Shown here: in pieces, positions 18,876-28,377 of the stretch
Position numbering within the stretch: the first letter of the stretch is position 1
Layout: the number at the start of each line of letters is the position of its first letter
Assembly: GCF_030623445.1 (NCBI RefSeq)
Contig: NZ_CP130613.1
Location: 1,736,001 to 1,800,000, forward strand
DNA: 64,000 nt
Source: Pseudogemmatithrix spongiicola
GTDB taxonomy: Bacteria > Gemmatimonadota > Gemmatimonadetes > Gemmatimonadales > Gemmatimonadaceae
Direction: 5' to 3'
Made by a program: the position numbers and the translations under genes
Notes under the pieces: generated by a model
What the model saw: only the letters and a program-made list of their open reading frames with translations
The model's database searches: none
Told to the model about the DNA's origin: nothing

Positions 18876-20947
18876 CCGGTCCTCGTGACGCGCTGGGTCA
18901 AGACGCCGAGGGCGCCGACGACGTCACGCAACTCGGTGGTGGCCCGTTCGAGGCTCCGCAGCGCATCCGCCTGCCCCGCCACCGAGGCGCTGACGCTGGC
19001 CAAACCCTCGCGATTGCGCGCGACGATGGCTTCGAGACGCGTCAAGCGTTCGCGCATCCGCTCCACGTCGCGGCGCTGCTCCTCGGCACTCCCGGCGATA
19101 CGCGCCGCGTTCAATGCCGCGGCTGCCGTGCCCTCGACGATGCGTCCGAGTGCCTCGCGCGAGCCGGCGCTCCGCGCCTCGGCGTCCCCCACCAGCGACT
19201 CGCCGCGCGCCATCAGCTGCGCGGTCTGCTGCATCTGGTCCTCGAACCCCTTGAGGGCCCGCTGTGCATCGTCGGCCGCCCGCCCGCTCTCGTCGGCGAG
19301 GGCGCGCACCTCTTCGGCGACGACGGCAAATCCCCGCCCCTCGTGCCCCGCGCGCGCCGCCTCGATCGCCGCGTTGAGCGCGAGGAGGTTCGTCTGCACA
19401 GCCAGCTCGCGAATCACGGTGATGAATCCCGTGACCTCGCGCATCGTTGCGCCAAGCGTCGTCACGCGCGCGGCGCTCTCGGCCGTGAAGCCCTTGGCGT
19501 CGAGCAACTGCTGCAGCGCGCCTTCCACCGCCGCGCGGTTCTCCGCCGCCACCGACGAGGCCTGCCGCGTGCCGTCGTGGGCGGCGCCGGCATCCGTCGC
19601 CACGGCACGCGTGCGCTCGGCCAGCGCCCGCATGCTCCCCAAACCTTGGGTGAGCTGTTCCGTCTCTTCCTGCAGGCCCCGCTCGATCTCCGCGACCGCG
19701 CGCACGACGCCATCGCCACCGCCGCGCAGCGCGCGCGCCGATTCCGTGAGCGTCGCCACCTCCTGGGTCAGGCGCTCCACCGTCGCGACCAACGGCGCCC
19801 GCAGGTCCATCAGGTGCAGCGTCGTCGCCAGCTGCTGCGCCACCCGCTTGAGGAGGACGCCCTCCTTGGCCCCGTAGGCGCCGCGCTTGGGCGTATCCAG
19901 CTCCAGCAACCCGATGAGCCGATCGCCGAAGGTGAGCGGCGCGACGGCGCGCGACGCCGCATCCGCACGCGAGCGCTCCACACGCGCATCCCGGTTGGCG
20001 TCGGCGAGCAGCAGCACCTCGCGCGACGCGAGCGCCTCGCTGCGCAGGCGCTCGCCGTCTCGGGGTGCCGCCTCCGGCACGGCCAGGAAGCCGTCCCCCG
20101 TGCGATAGATCACCGTCGCCTCGCGTCCGTCCCAGCGGAGCACGCGCAGTTCCTTCCACTCCAGCAGGCGATACGCCATGCGCTCGAGTCGCGCGATGGC
20201 CGAGCCGACCGTGGCGTCGGCGGCGACCGCCGCCTCCATCGCCAGCACGGTGTTGAGCTCCTCCGCCGCAATGCTCTCCTCGAGGATGCGCTTGAGCAGC
20301 AGCCCGGCGAAGCCGAGCATCACCGCGACCAGCGCGACGCCCGCCGGCTCCAGCGTGTGGATCGCCGCCAACATCGCCGTCAGCACGAACGTGCTCGCGC
20401 CGAGTCCGATCACCTCGTAGCGCAAGATCAGCGACCGCTCCTCGGGCGAGAGCTTGTCGCGCACGATCAATGACAGGTACTGCAGCGTACGCGCCAGCGC
20501 GAAGTGGACGACGACGAAAACGACGATGGCAGGCGCCTCGCCGAGCAGTCCCTCGCCGCCGGTGGCCATCGGTCCGCGAGCCCAGGCGTACCATCCGAAG
20601 GCGGCGAGCAGCGCCAAGGCTTCGCGCGAGGCGTTGATCCAGGCCGGCAGGGCGCCGCGACCGAGCAGGACCCCATCGGCCAGCATCACGCCGACGGCGA
20701 CCGCGAGCGCGGCCGCCGCGGGCCCCGCGAGCAAGGTGCCGCCCACCGCGACCATTCCAAGGACGCCGACGAACGTGAACTTGGTGACGGGCAGGTGGAA
20801 GCGGCGCGCCAGCGTCGCCGCGACGATGAGGCCCAGCGTGAGCAGCGGATGCTCCCACCAGCGCGGATCGAGCAGGCACGCGGCGAGCACGGCCGCGGTG
20901 CCGAGCGGCGGCGTCGTCGTCCGGTAGACGACGATCGCGTTCGTCAT
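18872..20947 (-). CDS. Chemoreceptor-like protein: multi-TM sensor, GAF, MCP signalling domain
   Basis: 691 residues. The N-terminal 220 residues carry about six membrane helices (for example [56 protein letters not shown]), a MASE-like input module rather than a periplasmic ligand domain. A GAF-like domain spans about 245-390. No HAMP domain is seen. The coiled-coil signalling domain has the conserved hairpin tip [19 protein letters not shown] and [18 protein letters not shown]. No che genes are nearby, so it may signal to a distant array or to a non-flagellar pathway. ATG at 20947 overlaps trpA as ATGA. Confidence 0.88.
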   Translation of the reverse strand: MTNAIVVYRTTTPPLGTAAVLAACLLDPRWWEHPLLTLGLIVAATLARRFHLPVTKFTFVGVLGMVAVGGTLLAGPAAAALAVAVGVMLADGVLLGRGALPAWINASREALALLAAFGWYAWARGPMATGGEGLLGEAPAIVVFVVVHFALARTLQYLSLIVRDKLSPEERSLILRYEVIGLGASTFVLTAMLAAIHTLEPAGVALVAVMLGFAGLLLKRILEESIAAEELNTVLAMEAAVAADATVGSAIARLERMAYRLLEWKELRVLRWDGREATVIYRTGDGFLAVPEAAPRDGERLRSEALASREVLLLADANRDARVERSRADAASRAVAPLTFGDRLIGLLELDTPKRGAYGAKEGVLLKRVAQQLATTLHLMDLRAPLVATVERLTQEVATLTESARALRGGGDGVVRAVAEIERGLQEETEQLTQGLGSMRALAERTRAVATDAGAAHDGTRQASSVAAENRAAVEGALQQLLDAKGFTAESAARVTTLGATMREVTGFITVIRELAVQTNLLALNAAIEAARAGHEGRGFAVVAEEVRALADESGRAADDAQRALKGFEDQMQQTAQLMARGESLVGDAEARSAGSREALGRIVEGTAAAALNAARIAGSAEEQRRDVERMRERLTRLEAIVARNREGLASVSASVAGQADALRSLERATTELRDVVGALGVLTQRVTRTG

Positions 20948-21714
20948 CGCGCGTCCAGGGCGGCGCGGATGTCGCGCACGAGCGCGAGCGCGGCGTCGAC
21001 GCCCTGTTGCTCGAGCGTCTGCACGAGCGCCGAGCCCACCACCACGCCGTCGGCGAGCGTCGCCACGCTGCGGGCCTGCTCCGGCGTCGAGATGCCGAAG
21101 CCGACGCAGATCGGCAGGTCGCAGACGGACCGCAGGCGGGCGATGGTCTCACCGAGATCCGCGGCCACGCCCTGATGCACGCCGGTGACACCGAGGCGGC
21201 TGATCAAGTACACGAAGCCGCTGCCGTGCTTGGCGATCTCGGCCATGCGCTCGCGCGGCGTGGTCGGCGCGACCAACCGCACGAACTCGAGTGGACCGCC
21301 GCCGAGCCACGCCTCACGCTCGGGATCTGCCGCGACCGGCAAGTCGGTCACCAGCACTCCGCTCACGCCCGCATCATGCGCGCGCTGCAGCACGCCGGGC
21401 CCCGCCTTCATGAGCGGATTGAGATACGAGAACAGCACCACCGGTGCCGCAGGCCGCGCTTCGGCGATGATCGCCAGGGCACGTTCGAGCGTGACGCCCT
21501 GTGCCAGCGCCCGCTGCGAACTGCCCTGGATGATCGGGCCGTCGGCCAGCGGATCGGAGAATGGAATCCCCACCTCGAGCACGTCGCAGCCGGCGGCCGG
21601 CAGCTCACGGATGAGGCGCACGGAATCGGCCGGCGTCGGGTGTCCCGCAGTGACATAGCAGACGAGCGCACGGCGCCCTTCGGCGCGCAGCGCACGCATT
21701 CGGTCAGTGAGCAC
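20944..21714 (-). CDS. trpA: Tryptophan synthase alpha chain
   Basis: 256 residues. The catalytic Glu and Asp are in [20 protein letters not shown]. The phosphate-binding segments [10 protein letters not shown] and [11 protein letters not shown] are also present. TrpA cleaves indole-3-glycerol phosphate and passes indole to TrpB. GTG at 21714 lies 4 nt after the HD-GYP stop and gives a normal N-terminus ([20 protein letters not shown]). ATG at 21702 is an alternative. Unusually, it is separated from trpB by two signalling-type genes, though all lie in one overlapping unit. Confidence 0.96.
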   Translation of the reverse strand: MLTDRMRALRAEGRRALVCYVTAGHPTPADSVRLIRELPAAGCDVLEVGIPFSDPLADGPIIQGSSQRALAQGVTLERALAIIAEARPAAPVVLFSYLNPLMKAGPGVLQRAHDAGVSGVLVTDLPVAADPEREAWLGGGPLEFVRLVAPTTPRERMAEIAKHGSGFVYLISRLGVTGVHQGVAADLGETIARLRSVCDLPICVGFGISTPEQARSVATLADGVVVGSALVQTLEQQGVDAALALVRDIRAALDAR

Positions 21715-21718
21715 GATC

Positions 21719-23212
21719 TCAGACGAAGTAGTCGCCGACCTTGATGCCGTAGCGCTCGGGGTCGGCAGTCTTGATGATGGACTTCTTGAAGGTCCCCGCC
21801 TCGTCCTTCTCGGCGAGGTCGAAGAGGCGCCCCGGGTGCTCGATGTTGCCGAGGTCGTCGCTGATGATGCGCACGATGGGCCGGGAGAGCATTTCGGGGA
21901 TCGGATTGACGGCATGCACGATTGCCAGCTCGAAGGAGTCGAGCACCACCAGCGTGCCGACCGGATAGATGCCCAGCAGCGCGACGAAGGCCTTCACGAC
22001 CACCGGATCCATGCCGCGGCGCGGATTGTCGCGCATTTCCTGCAGCACCTGCGCGGGCGAGAGCGGCACCGTGGTGTACACGCGCCGCGACGTCGCGGCG
22101 TCGAAGGCGTCGGCCACGGCGACGATCTTGCTGTAGAACGTCATCTCGGCGATGCGCAGCGAGCGCGGATAGCCCGTGAGGTCGCGCTTCATGTGGTGCT
22201 GGTAGGCCACCATCATCGAGCGATACGGGAACTCCGACTGCTCGCGCAGCTGGAAGAGCGCGAGCACGCCCAGCCACGGGTGCGCCATGACGAGGCGCCA
22301 CTCCTCTTCCGCGAGCGCATCGGGCTTCTGGATGATGTCGATCGGCACTCGCGACTTGCCGATGTCGTGGAACAGCGCCGTGAAGCCGAGGTCGTAGAGC
22401 TGGAGGCGGGTCAGGCCGAGGCGCCGGCCCAGCGCGATCGAGAAGATCGACACGTTGACGCAGTGCGTGAACGTGTAGTCGTCGTAATCGCGGATGGTCG
22501 TGAGGCCGACCAACGACGTCTCGTCCGTGAGGATCTGGTCGACGATGCCCTGCACCACGCGCTTGATCTTCTTGACGTTGGGGCTCTGCCCCATGCGCAC
22601 GGAGTTCAGGACTTCCTTCGTCGTCGTCACCGACTGCTGGTAGGTGCGCTTGGCGCGTTCCTTGGCCTCGCCCTCGTCCTCGGGGTTGTCGTCGCTCTCC
22701 GGCGGCGGCGCGAGGTCGAACACGCCGACGTTCGTCTCGTTGAGCCGCGTGTTGAGCAGCTCGAAGCGTTCGCCCGCCGTCTTGCCCTGCGGGTTGATGA
22801 GGAACGAGAGCAGCACCGTCCAGTCGCGCACCGTCGGCCGGTCCACGAAGCGGATCTGGCCGACGCCGGCATCGCGGCAGCGGTTGAGGAGGAACGAGAA
22901 GCTCGTGTAGTTGTCGAGGTCGAGCTTCATGCGGGTCGCGTTCAGGAACAGGAACTCGCCCGCGAGCCGGAACTCGCACTCCCCGTCGCCGTCGATGAGC
23001 TCGGCGGACAGCTTCGTGAGGTCCTCGAGGCCCTTCTGCACGACGGCATTCTCGAGGGGATACATCTTGAGGTTGCGCAGGGCGACGTAGAACGCCGTCA
23101 CCCAGGTGCGGCCGATGCGGCGCACCGTGCCCTCGCCGAGGCCGACGGCCCCGAGCGCCTGGGTGTTGCGCGCGACGCCGCTGAGGCGGCCGTCCGGCGG
23201 CGTGCCCGTCAT
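21719..23212 (-). CDS. HD-GYP-type domain protein with an unclassified N-terminal domain
   Basis: 497 residues. The C-terminal half (about 235-400) is an HD-GYP domain: FTHCVNVSIFSIAL (His250), LFHDIGKSRVP (His282-Asp283), MAHPWLG and QHHMKRDLTGYP (His339-His340, GYP 347-349). In the canonical HHExxDGxGYP the Glu is here Met341 and the Gly is Leu345, so metal binding or activity may be altered. The N-terminal 40-160 region resembles that of the neighbouring HEAT-repeat protein. It is likely a cyclic-dinucleotide phosphodiesterase or a degenerate sensor. ATG at 23212 overlaps the HEAT gene as ATGA. Confidence 0.85.
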   Translation of the reverse strand: MTGTPPDGRLSGVARNTQALGAVGLGEGTVRRIGRTWVTAFYVALRNLKMYPLENAVVQKGLEDLTKLSAELIDGDGECEFRLAGEFLFLNATRMKLDLDNYTSFSFLLNRCRDAGVGQIRFVDRPTVRDWTVLLSFLINPQGKTAGERFELLNTRLNETNVGVFDLAPPPESDDNPEDEGEAKERAKRTYQQSVTTTKEVLNSVRMGQSPNVKKIKRVVQGIVDQILTDETSLVGLTTIRDYDDYTFTHCVNVSIFSIALGRRLGLTRLQLYDLGFTALFHDIGKSRVPIDIIQKPDALAEEEWRLVMAHPWLGVLALFQLREQSEFPYRSMMVAYQHHMKRDLTGYPRSLRIAEMTFYSKIVAVADAFDAATSRRVYTTVPLSPAQVLQEMRDNPRRGMDPVVVKAFVALLGIYPVGTLVVLDSFELAIVHAVNPIPEMLSRPIVRIISDDLGNIEHPGRLFDLAEKDEAGTFKKSIIKTADPERYGIKVGDYFV

Positions 23213-24996
23213 GTGGCGCTCCCCGCCGCGGGACCGCGCAGGGCGCGTGTCACGGCGTTGCGGACGATCACGTCCTTGTCGTTGGCCGACTTCTGCAGCA
23301 CGGCACGCGAGGCGTCGCTGTTGATGCGGCCGAGGGCCACGGCGGCACAGGCGCGCAACTCAGGGTCTTCCTTCTTGGCGAAGAGCCCACCCTTCACCGT
23401 GAGGATCGGGTCGAGTGTGGCGATGCCCGCATCGCCGCAGATGCTGCCGTAGTACTCGAAGAGCGCGATGCGCTCGGTGCGGTCCATGTCCTTCGTCCCG
23501 CCGCCGGTGATGATTGCCTGCACTTTCTGCAGGGCCGGCCGGTGCGTCCGCGCGGTCAGCGCACGGATCACCGTGAGCCGGATGTCGCGCTCCGGATCGA
23601 GCAACGCCGCCTCGAGGGCGCTCAGCGCGCCCGGCGTGCCGATATCCATGAGGGCGGTGACGCAGGCCGCGCGCACCGGCCGCTCCGCACCGCTGGCCAG
23701 CACCTCCCCGAGCGACGGCACCGCGGCCGCCGTGCGCATGGACCCCGCGCGGCGGATCGCCTCGCGGGCCACCGAGGTCTTCGCATCCTTCACCAGCCGG
23801 ACCAGTTCGCTGGTGTTCGACTGCGCGAGCCGCTCGGCGCTGGCCTCGAGCAGCGGCTTGAGCTCGGTGTTCTGGCTGCGGTCGATGAAGTCGAGGATCG
23901 TGCCGAGCGCCGTCGGCTTCAGCTGCGCGAAGAGCTGGATCAGGTCGTCCTTCGCCGGTAGGCGCGTCGACTCCTCGAGCGCCTGGATCATCTGGCTCAG
24001 GGCGTCCGGGTGCGAGAGCCGATCCGACAGCTTGCCGAGGCGCTCGCGCTCCTGCGGGCGCACCTCGCGGGCACGCTGCATCGTGCCCTCGATCTCCTTG
24101 AGGAGATACGCCACGTTGCTGAACTGCCCGGCGGCCAGCATGTGGATGACCAAGGCCTCGAGGTCGCCGACGATTTCCTCGCGCACGAGGGCGTCGACTT
24201 GCAGCTCGAAGATGTCGAGCAGCGCCTGCAGCACGAGCTTCCGGAGGTCGAGGGCGTACTCGCGCTCCGTCTCCTGCCGCAAGTACTCGATCTCATTCGG
24301 GTCCAGGAAGTACAGCGTCGCATCGAAGTCGTCCATCGACACGATGCCGGGCGGGCGCGGGGGCTTGGCGCCGTCGCCCGCCTTGCCCTGCTCCTCCGTC
24401 GTCTCTTCCTGCCCCTCGTCAATCGCCTGCTTCGCCTCTTCAATCGCCTGCGTCGGCGGCTCGAAGGCTGCGCCCGCAGGCGCCGGCCAGCGGCCCGCGT
24501 TCGCGTCGGGGTCCAGCGGCGCCGCGGGATCGTTGATCTCGACGTAGCGGTACTTCAGGCACTGGAAGTCCTGCTCCCAGAGCAGCGTGAGCAGGTCGTC
24601 TTCATGCGGCTGCGCGTGGCGGACCTTCGGGATGATGGCGAGGAACCGCTCCATCTCCTCGTCCTCGAAGCCCGGGAACCAGATCATCTCGCGCAGGCCG
24701 TCCTTGAACAGCAGCCACGGCAGCGAATCGCCGCCCTTCTCGGGATGCGAGTTGACCACGACCCCGTACCACTTGAGCTCGGTATCGGTCACCTGCAGCA
24801 CGAGGCTGCCCATGTGCTGCCACAGCGGCGCGAGCGCGGCCTTGGCAGCCGCCATCGCCTTCTGGTGCTGGGCGTTGTTCGGCAGGTAGAGCTGGTAGGC
24901 CTTGATGGCCTTGTCGAAGACGCGCAGCGCGTCCTCGACGACCGCCGGCGGACACGGCGGGGCTTCGACGGTTTCGGTCGCGGCCGGGTCGGTCAC
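23209..24996 (-). CDS. HEAT-repeat protein, partner-like neighbour of the HD-GYP protein
   Basis: 595 residues. The N-terminal domain (about 15-120) includes [36 protein letters not shown] and [20 protein letters not shown]. An acidic, Gln/Glu-rich linker covers about 190-230 and a helical section about 235-400. HEAT/PBS-type repeats fill about 410-590 (ARRAGSM-like turns, [62 protein letters not shown]). No enzyme motif is seen; a scaffold role is likely. The start is GTG at 24996, overlapping the trpB stop as GTGA. Its N-terminal domain looks homologous to that of the next gene. Confidence 0.8.
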   Translation of the reverse strand: MTDPAATETVEAPPCPPAVVEDALRVFDKAIKAYQLYLPNNAQHQKAMAAAKAALAPLWQHMGSLVLQVTDTELKWYGVVVNSHPEKGGDSLPWLLFKDGLREMIWFPGFEDEEMERFLAIIPKVRHAQPHEDDLLTLLWEQDFQCLKYRYVEINDPAAPLDPDANAGRWPAPAGAAFEPPTQAIEEAKQAIDEGQEETTEEQGKAGDGAKPPRPPGIVSMDDFDATLYFLDPNEIEYLRQETEREYALDLRKLVLQALLDIFELQVDALVREEIVGDLEALVIHMLAAGQFSNVAYLLKEIEGTMQRAREVRPQERERLGKLSDRLSHPDALSQMIQALEESTRLPAKDDLIQLFAQLKPTALGTILDFIDRSQNTELKPLLEASAERLAQSNTSELVRLVKDAKTSVAREAIRRAGSMRTAAAVPSLGEVLASGAERPVRAACVTALMDIGTPGALSALEAALLDPERDIRLTVIRALTARTHRPALQKVQAIITGGGTKDMDRTERIALFEYYGSICGDAGIATLDPILTVKGGLFAKKEDPELRACAAVALGRINSDASRAVLQKSANDKDVIVRNAVTRALRGPAAGSAT

Positions 24997-26186
24997 GCGT
25001 GCCGCACCCCGCCTGCCAAGACCTCGGCCACTTGGGACACGTCCTTGTCGCCGCGTCCGCTGACGCAGAGCAGGATGCAGTCGTCGGCGGCGAAGCGGCC
25101 CGCCTGCTCCGCGATCCACGCCACCGCGTGCGACGTCTCGAGCGCGGGGATGATGCCCTCGAGGCGGCTCAGCAACTCGAACCCGCAGAGCGCCGCCCCG
25201 TCGGTCACCGCCACGTACTGGGCACGACCGCTGTCGCGCAGGTACGAGTGCTCGGGTCCCACGCCGGGATAATCGAGGCCGGCGGAGATGGAGTGCGCCG
25301 GATGCACCTGGCCGTCTTCGTCCTGCAGCAAGTAGCTCAGCGTGCCGTGCAACACGCCGGGCACGCCGTGCGACAGCGACGCCGAGTGCCGCCCGGTGTC
25401 GAGACCTTCGCCCGCCGCTTCCACGCCCACCAGCCGCACGGCAGCGTCATCCACGAAGGCATGGAAGATCCCCATCGCGTTTGACCCGCCTCCCACACAG
25501 GCCACCACGTGGCTGGGCAGCCGGCCGGCCCGCTGCAGCATCTGCGCCCGCGCCTCGCGGCCGATGATCGCCTGGAAGTCGCGCACCATGCGCGGATACG
25601 GTGCGGGCCCGACCACAGACCCGATGATGTAGTGCGAGTGCTCGCAGGTTGCGACCCAGTCCCGGATCGCCTCGCTCGTGGCGTCCTTGAGCGTGCGCGT
25701 ACCCGCCGTCACCGGCACGACCGTCGCGCCCATGAGCCGCATGCGGAAGACATTCAGCTGCTGCCGCCGCATGTCCTCCTCGCCCATGTAGACCACGCAC
25801 TGCAGGCCGAGGCGCGCGCACACCGTGGCGGTCGCGACGCCATGCTGGCCCGCACCCGTCTCGGCGATGATGCGCCTCTTGCCCATGCGCTTGGAGAGCA
25901 AGGCTTGGGCCAGCGCGTTGTTGATCTTGTGCGCGCCCGTGTGATTCAGGTCTTCGCGCTTGAGCCACACCGGCACGCCGACGCGTGCGCTGAGGTTCGG
26001 GGCCTCGGTGAGCGCGGACGGACGCCCGACATAGGTCTCGAGCATGTGCGTGAGCTCGCCGGTGAAGGCGGGGTCCGCCAAGGCCTCGGCGAGCGCGACC
26101 TCGAGTTGGTCGAGCGCAGGCACCAGGGTCTCTGGGACGTAGCGCCCACCGAAAGCTCCAAACCGATCCGTCGCGACCTGCGTCAT
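24993..26186 (-). CDS. trpB: Tryptophan synthase beta chain
   Basis: 397 residues, the usual length for the TrpB1 type. The PLP lysine is in [18 protein letters not shown], the activating Glu region is [17 protein letters not shown], and the PLP phosphate loop is [16 protein letters not shown]. It condenses indole with serine. ATG at 26186 overlaps the trpF stop as ATGA. The stop overlaps the HEAT-repeat gene as GTGA, so trpB is translationally linked to a non-trp gene. Confidence 0.97.
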   Translation of the reverse strand: MTQVATDRFGAFGGRYVPETLVPALDQLEVALAEALADPAFTGELTHMLETYVGRPSALTEAPNLSARVGVPVWLKREDLNHTGAHKINNALAQALLSKRMGKRRIIAETGAGQHGVATATVCARLGLQCVVYMGEEDMRRQQLNVFRMRLMGATVVPVTAGTRTLKDATSEAIRDWVATCEHSHYIIGSVVGPAPYPRMVRDFQAIIGREARAQMLQRAGRLPSHVVACVGGGSNAMGIFHAFVDDAAVRLVGVEAAGEGLDTGRHSASLSHGVPGVLHGTLSYLLQDEDGQVHPAHSISAGLDYPGVGPEHSYLRDSGRAQYVAVTDGAALCGFELLSRLEGIIPALETSHAVAWIAEQAGRFAADDCILLCVSGRGDKDVSQVAEVLAGGVRHA

Positions 26187-26836
26187 TGCACCTCGTGCGC
26201 GCGTACCGTCTCCGCGAACGCGCGCATCCGTTCAGGGTCCTTGATCCCGGGCGCGGATTCGACGCCCGACGATACATCTACTATATCAGCGGGAACCGTT
26301 CGCAGCGCGGTCGCGACATTCTCCGGCCGGAGCCCTCCTGCCAACACCACGCGCCCCCGCCGCCGCAGACGCGCCACCGCAGGCGCCACGGCGGTCCAAT
26401 CGAGCGCGACGCCCGTCCCTCCCAACTGCCCCGGCACCGCCGCGTCCAGCACGATCGCGTCGATGCCGTCGCCGTACCAATCGGCCGCGGCTTCGACGTC
26501 GCGCACGTCCGAAACATGCTTCACCGCCCAGACCCGCCCATCGAACGCCGCCCGCAATCCTACCCGGTGCTCTCGCGATTCGCCATAGGACAATTGCACG
26601 ACTTCCAGTGCTGCGGCGCGCGCAATCGCCAGCACCTCGTCGACGCCCTGCGCACCGAACACACCGACCCGCCGCGTACCGCTGCCGACGGTGGGCGACA
26701 GCACCTCGCTGGCCCGGGTGGGATCGAGCAATCGCGGACCGCCGGCGAAGATGACGCCGGCGAACGCCGCGCCCAATCGCACCGCCTCCGCAGCATCCAC
26801 CGAGCGCGTGAGCCCGCAGAACTTGACCTCAGCCAC
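26183..26836 (-). CDS. trpF: Phosphoribosylanthranilate isomerase
   Basis: 217 residues. The catalytic Cys lies in [15 protein letters not shown] and the catalytic Asp in [17 protein letters not shown]. The phosphate-binding loops are [12 protein letters not shown] and [16 protein letters not shown]. The start GTG at 26836 overlaps the end of trpC by 8 bp. It performs the Amadori rearrangement step of tryptophan synthesis. Confidence 0.95.
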   Translation of the reverse strand: MAEVKFCGLTRSVDAAEAVRLGAAFAGVIFAGGPRLLDPTRASEVLSPTVGSGTRRVGVFGAQGVDEVLAIARAAALEVVQLSYGESREHRVGLRAAFDGRVWAVKHVSDVRDVEAAADWYGDGIDAIVLDAAVPGQLGGTGVALDWTAVAPAVARLRRRGRVVLAGGLRPENVATALRTVPADIVDVSSGVESAPGIKDPERMRAFAETVRAHEVQ

Positions 26837-27653
26837 GACCGGTCCGCGTCACCGCGGCCAGGGCGCGCAGCGTTCCTTCGACATCCGCGGCCACCGAAAG
26901 GGACGACCCGACGAGCACCGCGTCCGCGCCGAGTGCCGCAGCGCGCGCGACGCCGGCGGCATCCGTGATGCCGCTCTCGTAGACCGCCACGCGATCGGCG
27001 GGGACCAGCGGAATCATCCGCGCGCCGACCTCCGGCTCGATCACCAGCGTCTCGAGATCCCGGTTGTTGACGCCAATCACCGCCTGCGGGATGCCCACCG
27101 CCCGGGTGAGCTCCGCCTCGTCGCGAATCTCGACGAGCGGGGTCAATCCGAGCGCCGTGGCCGCCGCACCTAGCTCCGCCAACTCGGAGGGATCAAGGGC
27201 ACGCGCAATGAGCAGCACCGCGGAGGCCCCGTAGGCACGCGCCTCGAGCAGTTGGACCTCGTGCGTGATGAAGTCCTTGCGCAATAGCGGCACGGGCACG
27301 GCCGCGCGCGCATCGCGAAGGTCGGCGAGACTGCCCCCGAAGCGCGACGGTTCGGTGAGAATCGACAGCGCGGCGGCACCGCCGGCGACGTACCGGCGCG
27401 TCCGGTCGGCGGCATCGAGTGAGGCATCCAGAGTGCCCTTGGACGGCGAGCTGCGCTTGAGCTCCGCGATGACCGCCACCTGTGGACGCCGGAGCGCCGC
27501 CGCGAAGTCGGGGACCGGCCCCGCCTCGCGGACAATTGCCTCAAGCTCCGCCCGTCCGAGCGCGCTCTCGCGCGCCCGCATCCGGGAGCGCTCGGTGAGC
27601 TCCCCCAGCGGACCGGTGGGCGGGGTCCAACGTCTGGCTTGTGCTTCGGGCAA
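26829..27653 (-). CDS. trpC: Indole-3-glycerol phosphate synthase
   Basis: 274 residues from TTG 27653. The signature VAVIAELKRSSPSKGTLDAS holds the catalytic Lys. PLLRKDFITHEVQLLEARAY, IGVNNRDLETLVIE and VYESGITDAAGV are also typical. The start is uncertain. TTG 27653 gives an N-terminus with RRWTPPTGPLGELTER, a segment that looks like part of the protein. ATG at 27584 would give 251 residues. If TTG is used, the first LexA-type box overlaps the start codon. The nearest upstream trp gene, trpD, is separated from it by lexA on the opposite strand. Confidence 0.93.
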   Translation of the reverse strand: MPEAQARRWTPPTGPLGELTERSRMRARESALGRAELEAIVREAGPVPDFAAALRRPQVAVIAELKRSSPSKGTLDASLDAADRTRRYVAGGAAALSILTEPSRFGGSLADLRDARAAVPVPLLRKDFITHEVQLLEARAYGASAVLLIARALDPSELAELGAAATALGLTPLVEIRDEAELTRAVGIPQAVIGVNNRDLETLVIEPEVGARMIPLVPADRVAVYESGITDAAGVARAAALGADAVLVGSSLSVAADVEGTLRALAAVTRTGRG

Positions 27654-27667
27654 TGTTCGGATACCGT
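27639..27667 (+). promoter_or_regulatory. Putative lexA promoter
   Basis: TTGTGC (27639-27644), a 17-bp spacer and TACCGT (27662-27667) predict a start site near 27674, giving a leader of about 75 nt to lexA. The spacer is filled by one LexA-type box and the start site is covered by a second, a layout expected for autorepression. Confidence 0.45.
27644..27660 (+). promoter_or_regulatory. LexA-type operator, box 1
   Basis: CTTCGGGCAATGTTCGG fits CTTC-N7-GTTC, one base from the GTTC-N7-GTTC direct-repeat LexA box known in Alphaproteobacteria. It lies between the proposed -35 and -10 of lexA and covers the TTG start codon proposed for trpC on the other strand. Confidence 0.5.
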
Positions 27668-27669
27668 TA

Positions 27670-27686
27670 CTTCGGGTCGTGTTCGG
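27670..27686 (+). promoter_or_regulatory. LexA-type operator, box 2
   Basis: CTTCGGGTCGTGTTCGG matches box 1 at 14 of 17 positions, again CTTC-N7-GTTC, exactly 26 bp downstream. It spans the predicted lexA transcription start. Confidence 0.5.
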
Positions 27687-27749
27687 GCGTCTACCCACGT
27701 CGGGCCCCCGGCCCACGACCTCACATCCACCCACGCAGGGGCGATCGCG

Positions 27750-28358
27750 ATGCCGCTCACCAAGGTCCAGCGCAAGATCCTCGACTACCTCCAGAGCTAT
27801 TCGTCGGAGCACGGCTACGCGCCGAGCTTCGAGGAGATCGCCGAGGCTTTCAACTATAACTCGCTGGCGACGGTGCACGAGCACTTGTCCAACCTCGATC
27901 GCAAAGGCTACATCCGGAAGTCGTTCAACGAGTCCCGGGCCATCGAGATCCTGCCGAGCGAGGTGTTCCCCAAGGCCATCGAGCTGCCGATCCGCGGCTC
28001 CGTCGCCGCCGGCCTGCCGCTCGAAGCCTTCGAGTCGTCCGAGACCATCGCCGTCCCCGATGCCTTCGTGCGCCGCGCCGGGGAGCACTATGTGCTCCGC
28101 GTGCGGGGCAACTCGATGATCGAGGAACAGATCAGCGACGGCGATTACGTCGTGGTGCACGATCGCCCGTCGGCCGACAACGGCGAGATGGTCATCGCCA
28201 TGCTGGAAGACAACGGCGCGACCGTGAAGCGCTTCTATCGTGAGCGCGACGGCCGCATCCGCCTCCAGCCCGCCAACGCCACGATGGAGCCGATCTATGC
28301 CCGCGCCGAGGACGTCCAGGTGAAGGGCGTGGTCGTCGGCGTGATGCGGCGGTACTGA
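27750..28358 (+). CDS. lexA: SOS repressor LexA
   Basis: 202 residues. The winged-helix DNA-binding domain (1-70) has SFEEIAEAFNYNSLATVHEH, with the recognition helix around NSLATVHEHLSNL. This differs from the E. coli recognition helix, so a different operator is expected. The cleavage site Ala-Gly lies in SVAAGLPLEA. The catalytic Ser is in VRGNSMIEEQ and the Lys in NGATVKRFYRE. ATG at 27750 gives the standard N-terminus MPLTKVQRKILDYLQ. It is divergent from trpC and convergent with trpD, only 19 bp from the end of trpD. Confidence 0.97.
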   Translation: MPLTKVQRKILDYLQSYSSEHGYAPSFEEIAEAFNYNSLATVHEHLSNLDRKGYIRKSFNESRAIEILPSEVFPKAIELPIRGSVAAGLPLEAFESSETIAVPDAFVRRAGEHYVLRVRGNSMIEEQISDGDYVVVHDRPSADNGEMVIAMLEDNGATVKRFYRERDGRIRLQPANATMEPIYARAEDVQVKGVVVGVMRRY

Positions 28359-28377
28359 GCGCGGTCCGCGCGCGCCG

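Noticed and set aside
23468-24547. Ser- and Arg-rich plus-strand frame opposite the HEAT-repeat gene
   Set aside because: Its composition (Ser, Arg, Ala runs) is that of a shadow frame and it overlaps a gene with readable repeats.
28359-28377. GCGCGG-T-CCGCGC inverted repeat between lexA and trpD as a terminator
   Set aside because: A 1-nt centre cannot form a hairpin loop without losing stem pairs, and no T-run follows.
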